NCBI GenBank assembly: GCA_938041445.1
Contig: CALISO010000004.1
Span: 1-44,525, forward strand
Source: an uncultured Saprospiraceae bacterium
GTDB taxonomy: Bacteria > Bacteroidota > Bacteroidia > Chitinophagales > Saprospiraceae
Direction: 5' to 3'
DNA length: 44,525 nt
Part shown: piece by piece, positions 33,543 through 42,732 of the stretch
Position numbering within the stretch: position 1 is the stretch's first letter
Layout of the letters: each line of letters starts with the position of its first letter
Notes under the pieces: generated by a model
The model's input: the letters and a program-made list of their open reading frames with translations, nothing else
Databases searched by the model: none
Told to the model about the DNA's origin: nothing
Program-made: the position numbers and the translations under genes

Positions 33543-36401
33543 TTAGACCTCTGCTGTCTCGTAGTCAGAGATAGGAGCACAAGTACAGATGAAGTTACGA
33601 TCACCGTAAGCATTGTTAATTCGGCCAACAGTAGCCCAGAACTTTCTACCATCTCTGAGATAGGCAATCGGATAAGCGGCTTTCTCTCTTGTATATGGAT
33701 ATGCCCACTCGTCCGCTGTCAACTCATCCAGCGTATGTGGTGCATTCACTAACACATTGTTCTTAATGTCGACATCACCTGCAATCACTTCTTCTATCTC
33801 CCGCTTAATGCTAATCATTGCATCACAGAAGATATCCAGCTCTTCTTTTCCTTCACTTTCTGTAGGTTCTATCATAATAGTCCCTGCTACTGGAAAACTG
33901 AGTGTTGGAGCATGAAATCCATAGTCAATCAATCGCTTAGCAACGTCTTCAGCTGATATGCCATATTCCTTATAGTCTCTTAGATCTAAGATTAACTCAT
34001 GAGCACACATCCCTTCTTCTCCGATATAAAGTACCGGATAATCTTTCTCTAACCTAGCTCTGATATAATTAGCATTAAGAATCGCAGCATAAGTAGACTT
34101 CTTCAATCCATCCGGACCTAGCATACGGATGTAAGCATATGAGATCAATAGAATAGAAGCACTACCATACTCTGTTGCAGATACTGCTGATATTGCTTGG
34201 TCATTAGGTTTAACACTATGTACGTGACGAGGTAAGAATGGCTTCAACTTATCGTTGACACAAATCGGACCCATTCCAGGACCACCACCACCATGAGGAA
34301 TCGCAAATGTTTTGTGCAAATTGAGGTGACAAACATCAGCACCAATTGCCGCAGGACTGGTATAGCCTACTTGGGCATTCATATTGGCCCCATCCATGTA
34401 TACAAGACCTCCATTATCATGAATCGTTTGACAGATTTCTTGAATTGAAGACTCGAACACACCATGCGTGCTTGGATAAGTGACCATAAGTGATGCAAGA
34501 TTGTCCTTGTGGAGTTTCGCCTTCTCTTTAAGATCATCAAGGTTTATGTTGCCATGCTTATCACACTTGACCACAACGATTTTCATACCACACATCACAG
34601 CACTGGCAGGATTTGTCCCATGTGCTGATGATGGAATCAACGCGATATCTCTATGTGTATCTCCTCTATCAAGATGATACTCTCTGATGACTCTCAGACC
34701 AGCATACTCGCCTTGAGCTCCAGAATTAGGCTGCAATGAACAGCCTGTAAATCCTGTAACTACACAGAGGTATTGCTCTAGCTCATCTAACATTTGTTGG
34801 TATCCTTTTACCTGATAAGCTGGCGCAAATGGATGGATGGCACTATACTGAGACCACGACAATGGCATCAATTCTGCAGCAGCATTGAGCTTCATTGTAC
34901 ATGACCCTAGTGGTATCATCGAATGGACTAATGACAAGTCTTTATTCTCCAATGACTTGATATATCGCATCAACATCGTTTCAGAACGGTATCGATTGAA
35001 CACTTCATTAGTCAAGTATGGAGATGTTCTCACCAAACTTTGAGGAATATCTAATTGGTCTTTAGTCGGTAGATTTACATTAAATATTGAAGCAATAACT
35101 TCAATATCATGATCATCGATTGTCTCATCTAAGGCGATGGTAATCACACCTTGACTGTAATAGAAATTATACAATTTAGCCTCAGCGATAGATTTAATCT
35201 CATTCTGATCTTCCTTACTCACAGCGACAGTGATCGTATCAAATGTATTCTTATTGATGACTGTAAACTTACTTGTCAACAATGCTTGTCTCAACTTAGC
35301 AGCTTTCTGGTGTATGCCTTGGGCAATTTGGTACAAACCTTCAGGACCGTGATAGACTGCATACATACCCGCCATAATAGCAAGTAGTGCTTGTGCAGTA
35401 CAAATATTGGATGTTGCTTTTTCTCTTTTGATATGTTGCTCTCTAGTCTGCAATGCCATTCTGAGGGCTCTATTGTCATGGCGGTCTACTGACACTCCAA
35501 TGATACGACCAGGGATGACTCTCTTATAAGATTCTTTACAAGCAAAGTAGGCAGCATGAGGACCACCAAATCCTAAAGGAATTCCAAATCTCTGAGTAGT
35601 ACCAACAACGATATCTGCACCCCATTCTCCTGGAGGAGTAATCATTGTCAAACTCATCAAGTCAGCAGCAACGCAGATCGCAATCTTATGCGCTTCCATT
35701 TTGATTGAAAATGCCTTGTAATCTTCTATTTCGCCAATGCTATTAGGATACTGCAGAATGACACCAAAATATTCATTCTCATTTGGCTCAAACTCTTCCC
35801 AATCGCCAATCACCACCTCGATGTCTAGAGGAACAGCTCTTGTCTTAATCACATCTATTGTATGCATGAATGTGAATCGATCAACGAATAGTTTATTAAT
35901 CAGATTACCATCCTTGACTTTTTTGTTACGCTGATTATAGAGCAATGTCATTGCCTCAGCAGCTGCCGTAGCTTCATCTAGTAGAGATGCATTCGCAATA
36001 GGCATGCCAGTGAGATCGCTGACGACTGTCTGGAAATTCAATAGTGCTTCTAGTCTACCTTGAGCTATTTCAGCTTGATAAGGAGTATACTGTGTGTACC
36101 ATCCAGGATTTTCAAATATATTCCGAGCAATCACTGGTGGAGTAATGGTACCATAATAACCTTGACCGATACAATTTTTTGCAACGATATTCTGATTACC
36201 TATTTCTTTTAAGTGATTCAGCAGTTCATATTCAGAAAGTGCTGGTGGTAGATCCATCTTCTCATCTACAATGATAGAGGTAGGAATCGTTTTATTTATT
36301 AGTTCGTTAGCGTCACTGACACCGACGTCCTTGAGCATTTCTTGCTCATCATTTTGATTGATTCCTATGTGCCTTAAGGCAAAACCAGAATTAGATAACA
36401 T
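33543..36401 (-). CDS. gcvP: Glycine dehydrogenase (decarboxylating), P protein of the glycine cleavage system
   Basis: 952 residues, the full-length fused P protein (alpha and beta halves). PLP-binding Lys lies in HLNLHKTFAIPHGGGGPGMG. Other landmarks: GQGYYGTITPPVIARN, YTPYQAEIAQGRLEAL and PNSGAQGEYAGL. It decarboxylates glycine and passes the aminomethyl group to lipoyl-GcvH; the H and T proteins are not in this window. ATG start at 36401. An exact TAnnTTTG lies just upstream. I saw no glycine riboswitch. Confidence 0.97.
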   Translation of the reverse strand: MLSNSGFALRHIGINQNDEQEMLKDVGVSDANELINKTIPTSIIVDEKMDLPPALSEYELLNHLKEIGNQNIVAKNCIGQGYYGTITPPVIARNIFENPGWYTQYTPYQAEIAQGRLEALLNFQTVVSDLTGMPIANASLLDEATAAAEAMTLLYNQRNKKVKDGNLINKLFVDRFTFMHTIDVIKTRAVPLDIEVVIGDWEEFEPNENEYFGVILQYPNSIGEIEDYKAFSIKMEAHKIAICVAADLMSLTMITPPGEWGADIVVGTTQRFGIPLGFGGPHAAYFACKESYKRVIPGRIIGVSVDRHDNRALRMALQTREQHIKREKATSNICTAQALLAIMAGMYAVYHGPEGLYQIAQGIHQKAAKLRQALLTSKFTVINKNTFDTITVAVSKEDQNEIKSIAEAKLYNFYYSQGVITIALDETIDDHDIEVIASIFNVNLPTKDQLDIPQSLVRTSPYLTNEVFNRYRSETMLMRYIKSLENKDLSLVHSMIPLGSCTMKLNAAAELMPLSWSQYSAIHPFAPAYQVKGYQQMLDELEQYLCVVTGFTGCSLQPNSGAQGEYAGLRVIREYHLDRGDTHRDIALIPSSAHGTNPASAVMCGMKIVVVKCDKHGNINLDDLKEKAKLHKDNLASLMVTYPSTHGVFESSIQEICQTIHDNGGLVYMDGANMNAQVGYTSPAAIGADVCHLNLHKTFAIPHGGGGPGMGPICVNDKLKPFLPRHVHSVKPNDQAISAVSATEYGSASILLISYAYIRMLGPDGLKKSTYAAILNANYIRARLEKDYPVLYIGEEGMCAHELILDLRDYKEYGISAEDVAKRLIDYGFHAPTLSFPVAGTIMIEPTESEGKEELDIFCDAMISIKREIEEVIAGDVDIKNNVLVNAPHTLDELTADEWAYPYTREKAAYPIAYLRDGRKFWATVGRINNAYGDRNFICTCAPISDYETAEV

Positions 36402-36429
36402 ACGTTTGATATATCAATTAATAATCATA

Positions 36430-36437
36430 CAAATTTA
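36430..36437 (-). promoter_or_regulatory. Putative -7 element for gcvP-rfaD
   Basis: The minus strand reads TAAATTTG, exactly TAnnTTTG, 28 bp upstream of the gcvP ATG. A short inverted repeat (AGACG-TGCC-CGTCT, 36437-36450) adjoins it. No clear -33 element. Confidence 0.45.
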
Positions 36438-36494
36438 GACGTGCCCGTCTTCTTGAGATTAACGTTTTTATCACCAATATGTTGATAACTTTCT

Positions 36495-38174
36495 CTAGTG
36501 TTTTACGATGAATCTTCCGGAGTCAGCACCATTAACCATCAGGGTATATGTACCGTCTATCAATCTAGAGGTATCAATGTACTTCATACCACCATTGACA
36601 TTCAGTTCTTGGTACTTTAGTCTACCTATAATATCATAGATTTCAATGTTGATATACATAGACTCATCCCATTTTACTCCGATCATTTGATCGGCAGGAT
36701 TAGGGAATATTTCTAGGTTATAATTGATGTTAATGTCATCAGTAGGAAGTATCGATTGGCACAGTTCTGTGTCAGGTTCAAGCTCTATCCAACCCATTGG
36801 ATCAAGAAATTTATCATCAAAAGCTGGATAGTCAACTGGGTATCTATCCATTCTAAATGTCAAGTTGTTATTAATTAATAACTCATCTCCTTGTGTCGCT
36901 TGAAGTCCTGCAATCAATGGTGTTTTATACTCCCATACAATATCACCGTCTTGTGTCATTTCATAGCTATAGCCAAATCGACCTACACAGACCAGTAAAT
37001 TTGTATTAGGTAAGTATTGAAGACTAGACAGGCCAGTTGAATGCATCAATGTGCTATCTACTGGATGTGTTCTTGTCAAATCAAATTCAGTTGGCAAGTA
37101 GTTATCATTAGAAAATGGATATCCCCAAGTATACATATCCCACTGTGGGTTCAATATATTAATTGTACTGAAGTCGTCGCCTACTCTGTTATTGAATACA
37201 CCAATCTTATTGAATTGAGGATCAACAGGACTGATATGCTCATCTATAAAGTGTGCATCGTGTTGGTAAAAAAGTTTTTGATCGTCTGCAGTACCTGATG
37301 CATAGGCTGAGGGATTACCCCATCGATACATCAAGTCACCACCTCTACCCCCGACACCTCCTGTGCTTGAGGCAGCTTGCTCTGTAGTCGTGGTATGATC
37401 TATAATCCATATCTCACTGAAATTTGGCACTGAAAGTAGGATCTGAGACCTTTCTAGATTGTAATCTATAGAATTAGTATGCATCCAATCCGCATTACCG
37501 GATCCGTCAAAGTCATAGTTAATATCAATCCGATTAGGATTCTCTGAAATGACTCCAAAGTTTGGCTTAGTAGCATCAAAATCCTGTACCAAGTGATCCC
37601 AAGTGTGCCACTCCCAGACTATCTCATCTGTAGCAGGATCAATTTCTAGTATATAATCTGGCCATAGTTCTTCCCTATCTAGCACAGTCGTATCTCGACC
37701 GACAGCAATAACTTCTTCAAGAGTCTTTTTCTCCCAAGCAATTGCCAAAACTGTTAGTTCACCATTCCTGACAATTGGTGCAATATCATGGTGAAGTCTA
37801 AAATTCTCATTATTCAAGCTAAAGTCCCATAAGATATTATTGTCCCAATCCTTAAGCGTAATATTCTGACCACCGCCACCTGCCCAAATAGCGTCATTTG
37901 TAAACGTTGATGGCCTACTTGTATAGAGTATGTTTCCATCTTCTAAAAGGTAAGCAGTATTGCCTGGACGCAAATCATCATCGCCTTCCCAAGTGTGAAC
38001 TATTTCGCCACAAGCGTCCAATAAAAATATATCCGGTTGATTATGAGGATAGATAAGGTTGTATCCGTCATAAGAACTGAATGGTTTATATGACAGTAAC
38101 CCAACCGTATTCTGGCTCATTGCCATTTGCAATGCAATGATCATCACAACTAATGAGATTATCAACTTTTTCAT
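36495..38174 (-). CDS. Secreted aryl-sulfotransferase-like beta-propeller protein with T9SS sorting domain
   Basis: I chose ATG at 38174 because MKKLIISLVVMIIALQMAMS is a signal peptide. Residues about 25-470 resemble the arylsulfotransferase (ASST) six-bladed propeller: DIFLLDACGEIVHTWEGD, LLEDGNILYTSRP, LEIDPATDEIVWEWHTWDHL and the His-rich QHDAHFIDE. The C-terminus (LEIFPNPADQMIGVKW to FIVKH) is a T9SS type A sorting domain. Whether it moves sulfate groups is not established for such Bacteroidota members. Confidence 0.85.
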   Translation of the reverse strand: MKKLIISLVVMIIALQMAMSQNTVGLLSYKPFSSYDGYNLIYPHNQPDIFLLDACGEIVHTWEGDDDLRPGNTAYLLEDGNILYTSRPSTFTNDAIWAGGGGQNITLKDWDNNILWDFSLNNENFRLHHDIAPIVRNGELTVLAIAWEKKTLEEVIAVGRDTTVLDREELWPDYILEIDPATDEIVWEWHTWDHLVQDFDATKPNFGVISENPNRIDINYDFDGSGNADWMHTNSIDYNLERSQILLSVPNFSEIWIIDHTTTTEQAASSTGGVGGRGGDLMYRWGNPSAYASGTADDQKLFYQHDAHFIDEHISPVDPQFNKIGVFNNRVGDDFSTINILNPQWDMYTWGYPFSNDNYLPTEFDLTRTHPVDSTLMHSTGLSSLQYLPNTNLLVCVGRFGYSYEMTQDGDIVWEYKTPLIAGLQATQGDELLINNNLTFRMDRYPVDYPAFDDKFLDPMGWIELEPDTELCQSILPTDDININYNLEIFPNPADQMIGVKWDESMYINIEIYDIIGRLKYQELNVNGGMKYIDTSRLIDGTYTLMVNGADSGRFIVKH

Positions 38175-38208
38175 CTTCAGGTGTTTATATTTAATGTATT
38201 GAATGTCC

Positions 38209-38216
38209 CAAAAATA
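38209..38216 (-). promoter_or_regulatory. Putative -7 element for the aryl-sulfotransferase-like gene
   Basis: The minus strand reads TATTTTTG, fitting TAnnTTTG, 34 bp upstream of the ATG in the divergent gap shared with the Omp85-like gene. No -33 match. Confidence 0.35.
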
Positions 38217-38273
38217 GTACATTACCTTTAGTAATTAGAAGGAATATTTCGATATAATCGTATTATTGTCCGT

Positions 38274-39374
38274 ATGAAGAAGAGTTTGGGAACCTTATTG
38301 TTAGTTGCGTTTACCATTTGCCTACAGAGCACAGAATCCAAAGGAAATCACATCAACTATACGGAGTCACTAAGAGACAGTACAAGCTTTCTCGGAATCT
38401 ATCCACTTATCTTTTATTTACCTGAAACTAGACTAGGATTCACCCTTGCAGGTATCTATACATTCAGAGCCGAAGGAAACCTAAGTAATAAAGCATCCAA
38501 CATACAAGCGGGAGTAGGTTATACTCTCAATAAGCAGATATTAACTTACGCATTTTTCACCTACTGGCGAAATGAGAATACTCAATTAATCAGAGGAGAA
38601 CTAGGCTATTATGATTACTTCTACCCTTTCTATGGTCTAGGCGATAGTACTTTAGAGACTGCTCAAGAAGATTATTTTGTGAGATTCCCAAGGATAAGAG
38701 CCAACTATCTTATATCAAGAAATAAAGAATTCTACATTGGACCGTCCATCCATTTTGATAATTACAACATCTATAGAACAGAAGAAGCTCGCTTACTGCA
38801 AACAGGTGACATCAATGGTAGTGAAGGTGGTAACGTAAGTGGACTGGGTGTTGCAGCAACATTAGATAGAAGAGATGTCCAATTCTACCCAAGAAAAGGA
38901 CAGTTCTTAGAAGGCTCACTTCTTTATTATCATTCAATTATCGGTTCTGACTACAACTATCCTAAGCTTTCGCTAGCAATGTCCCAATATATTCCCATAA
39001 ATCAAAAGATGGTGTTAGCACTCAATTATCTGCAAGAGTATTCTGGCGATGATGCGCCATTTCAAGAGTTACCACTATATGGTGGACCCAAATATGCTCG
39101 TGGATACGTCATCGGTCGCTATCGAGATCAGCATCAGGTGGTCTTACAAGCAGAGTTACGATTTCCTATTATCTGGAGATTCAAAGGTGCAGCGTTCACA
39201 AGTGTAGGGAATGTCAGTGATGAGTTAAGGAATATCACTGATGACCTTAAGTTTAATTATGGTCTTGGCTTGAGGTTTTTACTAAGCAAGGAAGACCAGC
39301 TTAATATCCGCTTTGACTATGGATTTAGTTCTGAAGGAGGCAGTGCTTATCTGACAATCGGAGAAGCCTTCTAA
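38274..39374 (+). CDS. BamA/TamA (Omp85) family outer-membrane barrel without POTRA domains
   Basis: 366 residues: signal peptide (MKKSLGTLLLVAFTICLQS), then beta-barrel strands with the Omp85 lid-loop-like segment GGPKYARGYVIGRYRDQHQV and a terminal strand ending in Phe. There is no room for POTRA domains, so it is the barrel-only type, more likely a patatin-like or small-molecule channel than the BamA insertase itself (inference). Upstream gap is shared with the divergent ASST-like gene. The next gene is 90 bp away. Confidence 0.82.
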   Translation: MKKSLGTLLLVAFTICLQSTESKGNHINYTESLRDSTSFLGIYPLIFYLPETRLGFTLAGIYTFRAEGNLSNKASNIQAGVGYTLNKQILTYAFFTYWRNENTQLIRGELGYYDYFYPFYGLGDSTLETAQEDYFVRFPRIRANYLISRNKEFYIGPSIHFDNYNIYRTEEARLLQTGDINGSEGGNVSGLGVAATLDRRDVQFYPRKGQFLEGSLLYYHSIIGSDYNYPKLSLAMSQYIPINQKMVLALNYLQEYSGDDAPFQELPLYGGPKYARGYVIGRYRDQHQVVLQAELRFPIIWRFKGAAFTSVGNVSDELRNITDDLKFNYGLGLRFLLSKEDQLNIRFDYGFSSEGGSAYLTIGEAF

Positions 39375-39464
39375 AGTAAACTTCGGCATCATTTCTAATT
39401 GCTAACTAACTCAGACTTAACTTGTATGGTGAAACGTTTTATGCATAGAAATTGATAATACAGT

Positions 39465-39941
39465 ATGAAGTCACTGACCACTATCTGCGTTGCCATTTTG
39501 TTTATAATCCTATCTCATACTGAAGGTAATTGCCAAATTGAAACTTTCCCTAAGAACTATGTTTATGGCACCATAAGTTTTGTAGGCTTAGGCGCAGGAG
39601 CTAGCCTTAATTATGAACGTACAATCAATCATAATCTTGAAAGACCAATTCTACAGCAGATAAATGCAAGAGCAGCTATAGGTACCTATGCAGTCTGGGA
39701 TTCATCTGGCAAGATTGCAATGTTAGGGGCGACTGGATTAACTGGCAAATCTAACCATCGACTTGAAACAATGATGGGAATCGCAGCAAGTAAGAACGAT
39801 GCACTTGAATTAAATACTACTGATATTAATCTAGCAGTATCTGTTGGCTATAGAATTCAAAAGCAGCAAGGTCGCTTTCTATTTAGGACAGGAGTCGGCT
39901 GGCCTGAAGGAATATATCTTGGGTTTGGATTTACTTTTTAG
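39465..39941 (+). CDS. Small predicted outer-membrane beta-barrel protein, unknown
   Basis: 158 residues: signal peptide (MKSLTTICVAILFIILSHT, ending near GNC), then alternating amphipathic strands and a C-terminal LGFGFTF typical of outer-membrane barrels. Not assigned to a family. Its stop overlaps the opposing DUF547 stop in the sequence TTAG. Confidence 0.6.
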   Translation: MKSLTTICVAILFIILSHTEGNCQIETFPKNYVYGTISFVGLGAGASLNYERTINHNLERPILQQINARAAIGTYAVWDSSGKIAMLGATGLTGKSNHRLETMMGIAASKNDALELNTTDINLAVSVGYRIQKQQGRFLFRTGVGWPEGIYLGFGFTF

Positions 39942-40735
39942 ATATCCGTATAGTTACCAGTCTCCACTGTCCAATCATAATCTAGAAACTCAAGATCTAC
40001 ATCCGTTGATTTGGTAACTCCAAGATCAACCAGAAATGATTTAATACCTCGTTTGCCACCAAAGTCTCCTCTAAACCAAGAGAATAGTGGAGATGTTTTT
40101 ACTGTATTTCCATCGACTTCTGTAACCTTTGATAAGTAATCCTTTGAAAGAGCATCCATCTGAGCATCAAACCCTACATCACTTAGTACTGCAATATATG
40201 GACAAGACTTAGCACCACAATTCAATGTGAAATGTGCTCTTCCATCAATATCAGTGTTTCTTAGTTGACGTTCCCACCTTGGTACAAAAGGATCCTTAAT
40301 AATACCAAGACCTAACTTGACTCTACTGTTTCTAATAATGCCATGCTCTATATCGTCGAAGCTCATCTTAATACCAGCAATATTGACCCAAGGCTCATTG
40401 AAAAAAGCATCTCTATCGTCAAATAACTCAGGATGAGGTACTAGTCGATATTGTACAAGTGCATTATACGAGTTAATCCAAAAAGACATTTTTTTAGCCT
40501 TTGAATCTAGCGATACAATTAAGTCATCTAGGTTGATGTCACCATATTTAGTTACGTATTCGTCTCCATTTTCTCCATTTTTTAAGCTTTCTAGAAAATC
40601 CTGCGACAACTTAATATATTCATTGGACGAACTCGCAGTAACAGCCATGCCAGACATAGGATTCTGTGTATCTTGCGCCGTTGGTTTTGTGCAATTAACC
40701 AACATAAATAACAATAGAGGTAGTATTAATTTCAT
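39938..40735 (-). CDS. DUF547 lipoprotein
   Basis: I chose ATG at 40735, where MKLILPLLLFMLVNCTKP gives a lipoprotein signal peptide with Cys as lipid site; an earlier Met would bury it. The DUF547 core is clear: KKMSFWINSYNALVQYRLV, then KMSFDDIEHGIIRN and HFTLNCGAKSCPYI. The family has no proven function; its conserved Cys/His residues recall a thiol-protease-like site. It is divergent from the glycosyltransferase with only 17 bp between the start codons, so at least one promoter lies inside a coding region. Confidence 0.88.
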   Translation of the reverse strand: MKLILPLLLFMLVNCTKPTAQDTQNPMSGMAVTASSSNEYIKLSQDFLESLKNGENGDEYVTKYGDINLDDLIVSLDSKAKKMSFWINSYNALVQYRLVPHPELFDDRDAFFNEPWVNIAGIKMSFDDIEHGIIRNSRVKLGLGIIKDPFVPRWERQLRNTDIDGRAHFTLNCGAKSCPYIAVLSDVGFDAQMDALSKDYLSKVTEVDGNTVKTSPLFSWFRGDFGGKRGIKSFLVDLGVTKSTDVDLEFLDYDWTVETGNYTDI

Positions 40736-40752
40736 ATAAGGATTACTCGATA

Positions 40753-41472
40753 ATGTATTCAAAGTTCGATTTTCGGTCAATATCAATTATTATTCCAGCA
40801 CTAAATGAGGCAGATAATTTATCAAAGTTATTACCTTATCTCAAGTCAATTACTAAAAATAGTGATATCAGCTCAGAAATCATTGTCGTTGACGCCAAAG
40901 ATAGTACCGATAATCTAGAGTCAATTTGCACACAGGAAAACATCACTTACATCAGATGTGGTCACAATGGTCGATCTTATCAACTCTGTCAAGGAGGTCA
41001 AGCTACTCAATCAGACATTCTATATTTCGTCCACGCCGATACTACACCACCAACTACTTTTGTGGACGATATACTAGAAGCATTAAAATCAGGAAACCAA
41101 GCTGGATGCTTCGCTTATCGATTTAGAAATGCGACACCCATTCTCTTGAAAATCAACTCGTGGTTCACCCAATTCCAAACCTTCTTTACAGGAGGTGGTG
41201 ATCAAGGACTTTTTATCATCAAAGATGTCTATGAACAACTAGGTGGATTTGCTCAAGAATGCACTTTTATGGAAGACTTTCAGCTTTACAAAGCGATAAA
41301 GAGTAATGATATTCCATTTACCATCGTACAAAACAAAGCTATCGTATCTAACAGAAAGTATAAGTCTAATGGCTACCTCAAAGTACAAATCGTTCAAGGC
41401 ATTTTACTGTGGGGATTCTACAGAGGGTTTTCAGCCGATCGCCTTCAAAGAATATACCGTCGACTATTGTAA
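40753..41472 (+). CDS. Family 2 glycosyltransferase (TIGR04283 type)
   Basis: 239 residues, GT-A fold: ISIIIPALNEADNLSKLLPYL start, EIIVVDAKDSTDN for the nucleotide-sugar site, the DxD-like FVHADTTPP, and GGGDQGLFIIKDVYEQLGGF with FMEDF for the acceptor loop, the pattern of the TIGR04283 subfamily. Acceptor and sugar unknown. It precedes the MFS transporter by 30 bp, so likely one operon with the next two genes. Confidence 0.88.
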   Translation: MYSKFDFRSISIIIPALNEADNLSKLLPYLKSITKNSDISSEIIVVDAKDSTDNLESICTQENITYIRCGHNGRSYQLCQGGQATQSDILYFVHADTTPPTTFVDDILEALKSGNQAGCFAYRFRNATPILLKINSWFTQFQTFFTGGGDQGLFIIKDVYEQLGGFAQECTFMEDFQLYKAIKSNDIPFTIVQNKAIVSNRKYKSNGYLKVQIVQGILLWGFYRGFSADRLQRIYRRLL

Positions 41473-41502
41473 TTGTTACACTTAGAATAGTAACCTTTGT
41501 GG

Positions 41503-42732
41503 ATGGCAAGACGTCAAATTGGTCTCATTTTTATCCTGGCCACCGTTCTCATTGATATGATTGGTGTGGGTATCATTGTCCCAGTTATTCCTGGATTGAT
41601 AGAAGAACTGACTGGCGGTGATGTGAGTGATGCTGCCGCTATCGGGGGCATGCTGATGGCAGCTTATGCTTTGATGCAGTTTCTATTTGCGCCAGTTCTA
41701 GGTGAACTAAGTGACAAATTTGGGCGACGGCCAATCTTACTTATTAGCTTATTTGGACTTTCCATTGACTATTTCCTACATGCCTTTGCACCTACCATTA
41801 TGTGGCTATTTATAGGCAGATTGTTTGCTGGTATTTGTGGTGCAAGTTTTACAACAGCCAATGCCTATATTGCAGATATCGCCACTCCAGAATCTAAGGC
41901 TAAGTACTATGGTTATGTAGGAGCTGCATTCGGGTTAGGCTTTATCATCGGGCCAGCCATTGGTGGCATATTCGGCGATATTGATATCAGACTACCGTTC
42001 TATATCGCATCAGGACTAGCTATGATCAACTTCTTATTTGGACTATTCTTTGTACCTGAATCACTCTCTGTAGAACATAGAAGAGAACCAGTTCTATCCA
42101 AAATGATTCCAGGTGTCGCCCTGATACAATTATCTAAATTTAAAGGCCTTGGACTTTTGATTATCGCCTTTTTTATTGCCCAGCTAGCTGGACAAGTACT
42201 ACCAGCTATTTGGCCTTACTTTTCTATAGAAATGTTCCAATGGACCGAATCTGAAATTGGCTACAGCCTAATGTTTATTGGATTAATTATCTCAATTGTA
42301 CAAGGAGTCTTGATTGGACCCATAGTGAAGTCAATTGGTGAGCATAGAACCATTAAATATGGGTTTTGCTTTTGGGTAATAGGTATGTTTTTATTCTCAT
42401 TAGCTTCAGAACCTTGGATGCTTTACGCTTTTCTAGTTCCATATGCATTAGGTGGGATTGCCGGACCAACTCTTCAAGGGCTAATGTCTAATAGTATCCC
42501 TGAGAACAAGCAAGGCAACCTACAAGGAGCATTGACAAGTCTGATGAGTATCAGTACCATTATTGGACCTCTACTGGCTACACAATTGTTTAAATATTTC
42601 ACTGCTAATGATGGAAACTATTACTTTCCTGGAGTATCATATTTTAGCTCAGCGATATTATTAGTTATTGCAGCAATTATCGTCTATATTGGATTATCAA
42701 AAATCAAAAAGGCAAACACTAAATTATCATGA
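41503..42732 (+). CDS. TetA-like MFS drug/H+ antiporter
   Basis: About 409 residues, twelve membrane segments. Motif A between TM2 and TM3 is GELSDKFGRRPILL, and the TM5 antiporter motif region reads GAAFGLGFIIGPAIGG; both fit the TCR/Tet family of 12-TM exporters. I chose ATG at 41503; the frame can be extended two codons to a TTG. Substrate is unknown, and this chromosomal gene between a glycosyltransferase and mnmE is not evidence of tetracycline resistance. Its stop overlaps the mnmE start (ATGA). Confidence 0.9.
   Translation: MARRQIGLIFILATVLIDMIGVGIIVPVIPGLIEELTGGDVSDAAAIGGMLMAAYALMQFLFAPVLGELSDKFGRRPILLISLFGLSIDYFLHAFAPTIMWLFIGRLFAGICGASFTTANAYIADIATPESKAKYYGYVGAAFGLGFIIGPAIGGIFGDIDIRLPFYIASGLAMINFLFGLFFVPESLSVEHRREPVLSKMIPGVALIQLSKFKGLGLLIIAFFIAQLAGQVLPAIWPYFSIEMFQWTESEIGYSLMFIGLIISIVQGVLIGPIVKSIGEHRTIKYGFCFWVIGMFLFSLASEPWMLYAFLVPYALGGIAGPTLQGLMSNSIPENKQGNLQGALTSLMSISTIIGPLLATQLFKYFTANDGNYYFPGVSYFSSAILLVIAAIIVYIGLSKIKKANTKLS

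Noticed and set aside
36402-36494. Glycine riboswitch before gcvP
   Set aside because: The gap to the gene upstream is only 93 bp and lacks the conserved tandem aptamer core; only a promoter element and a 5-bp inverted repeat (AGACG/CGTCT) are present.
41503-42732. Acquired tetracycline resistance gene
   Set aside because: The protein is of the TCR/Tet MFS family, but it is embedded in a core operon by overlapping start and stop codons, with no mobile-element flank on that side; substrate unknown.
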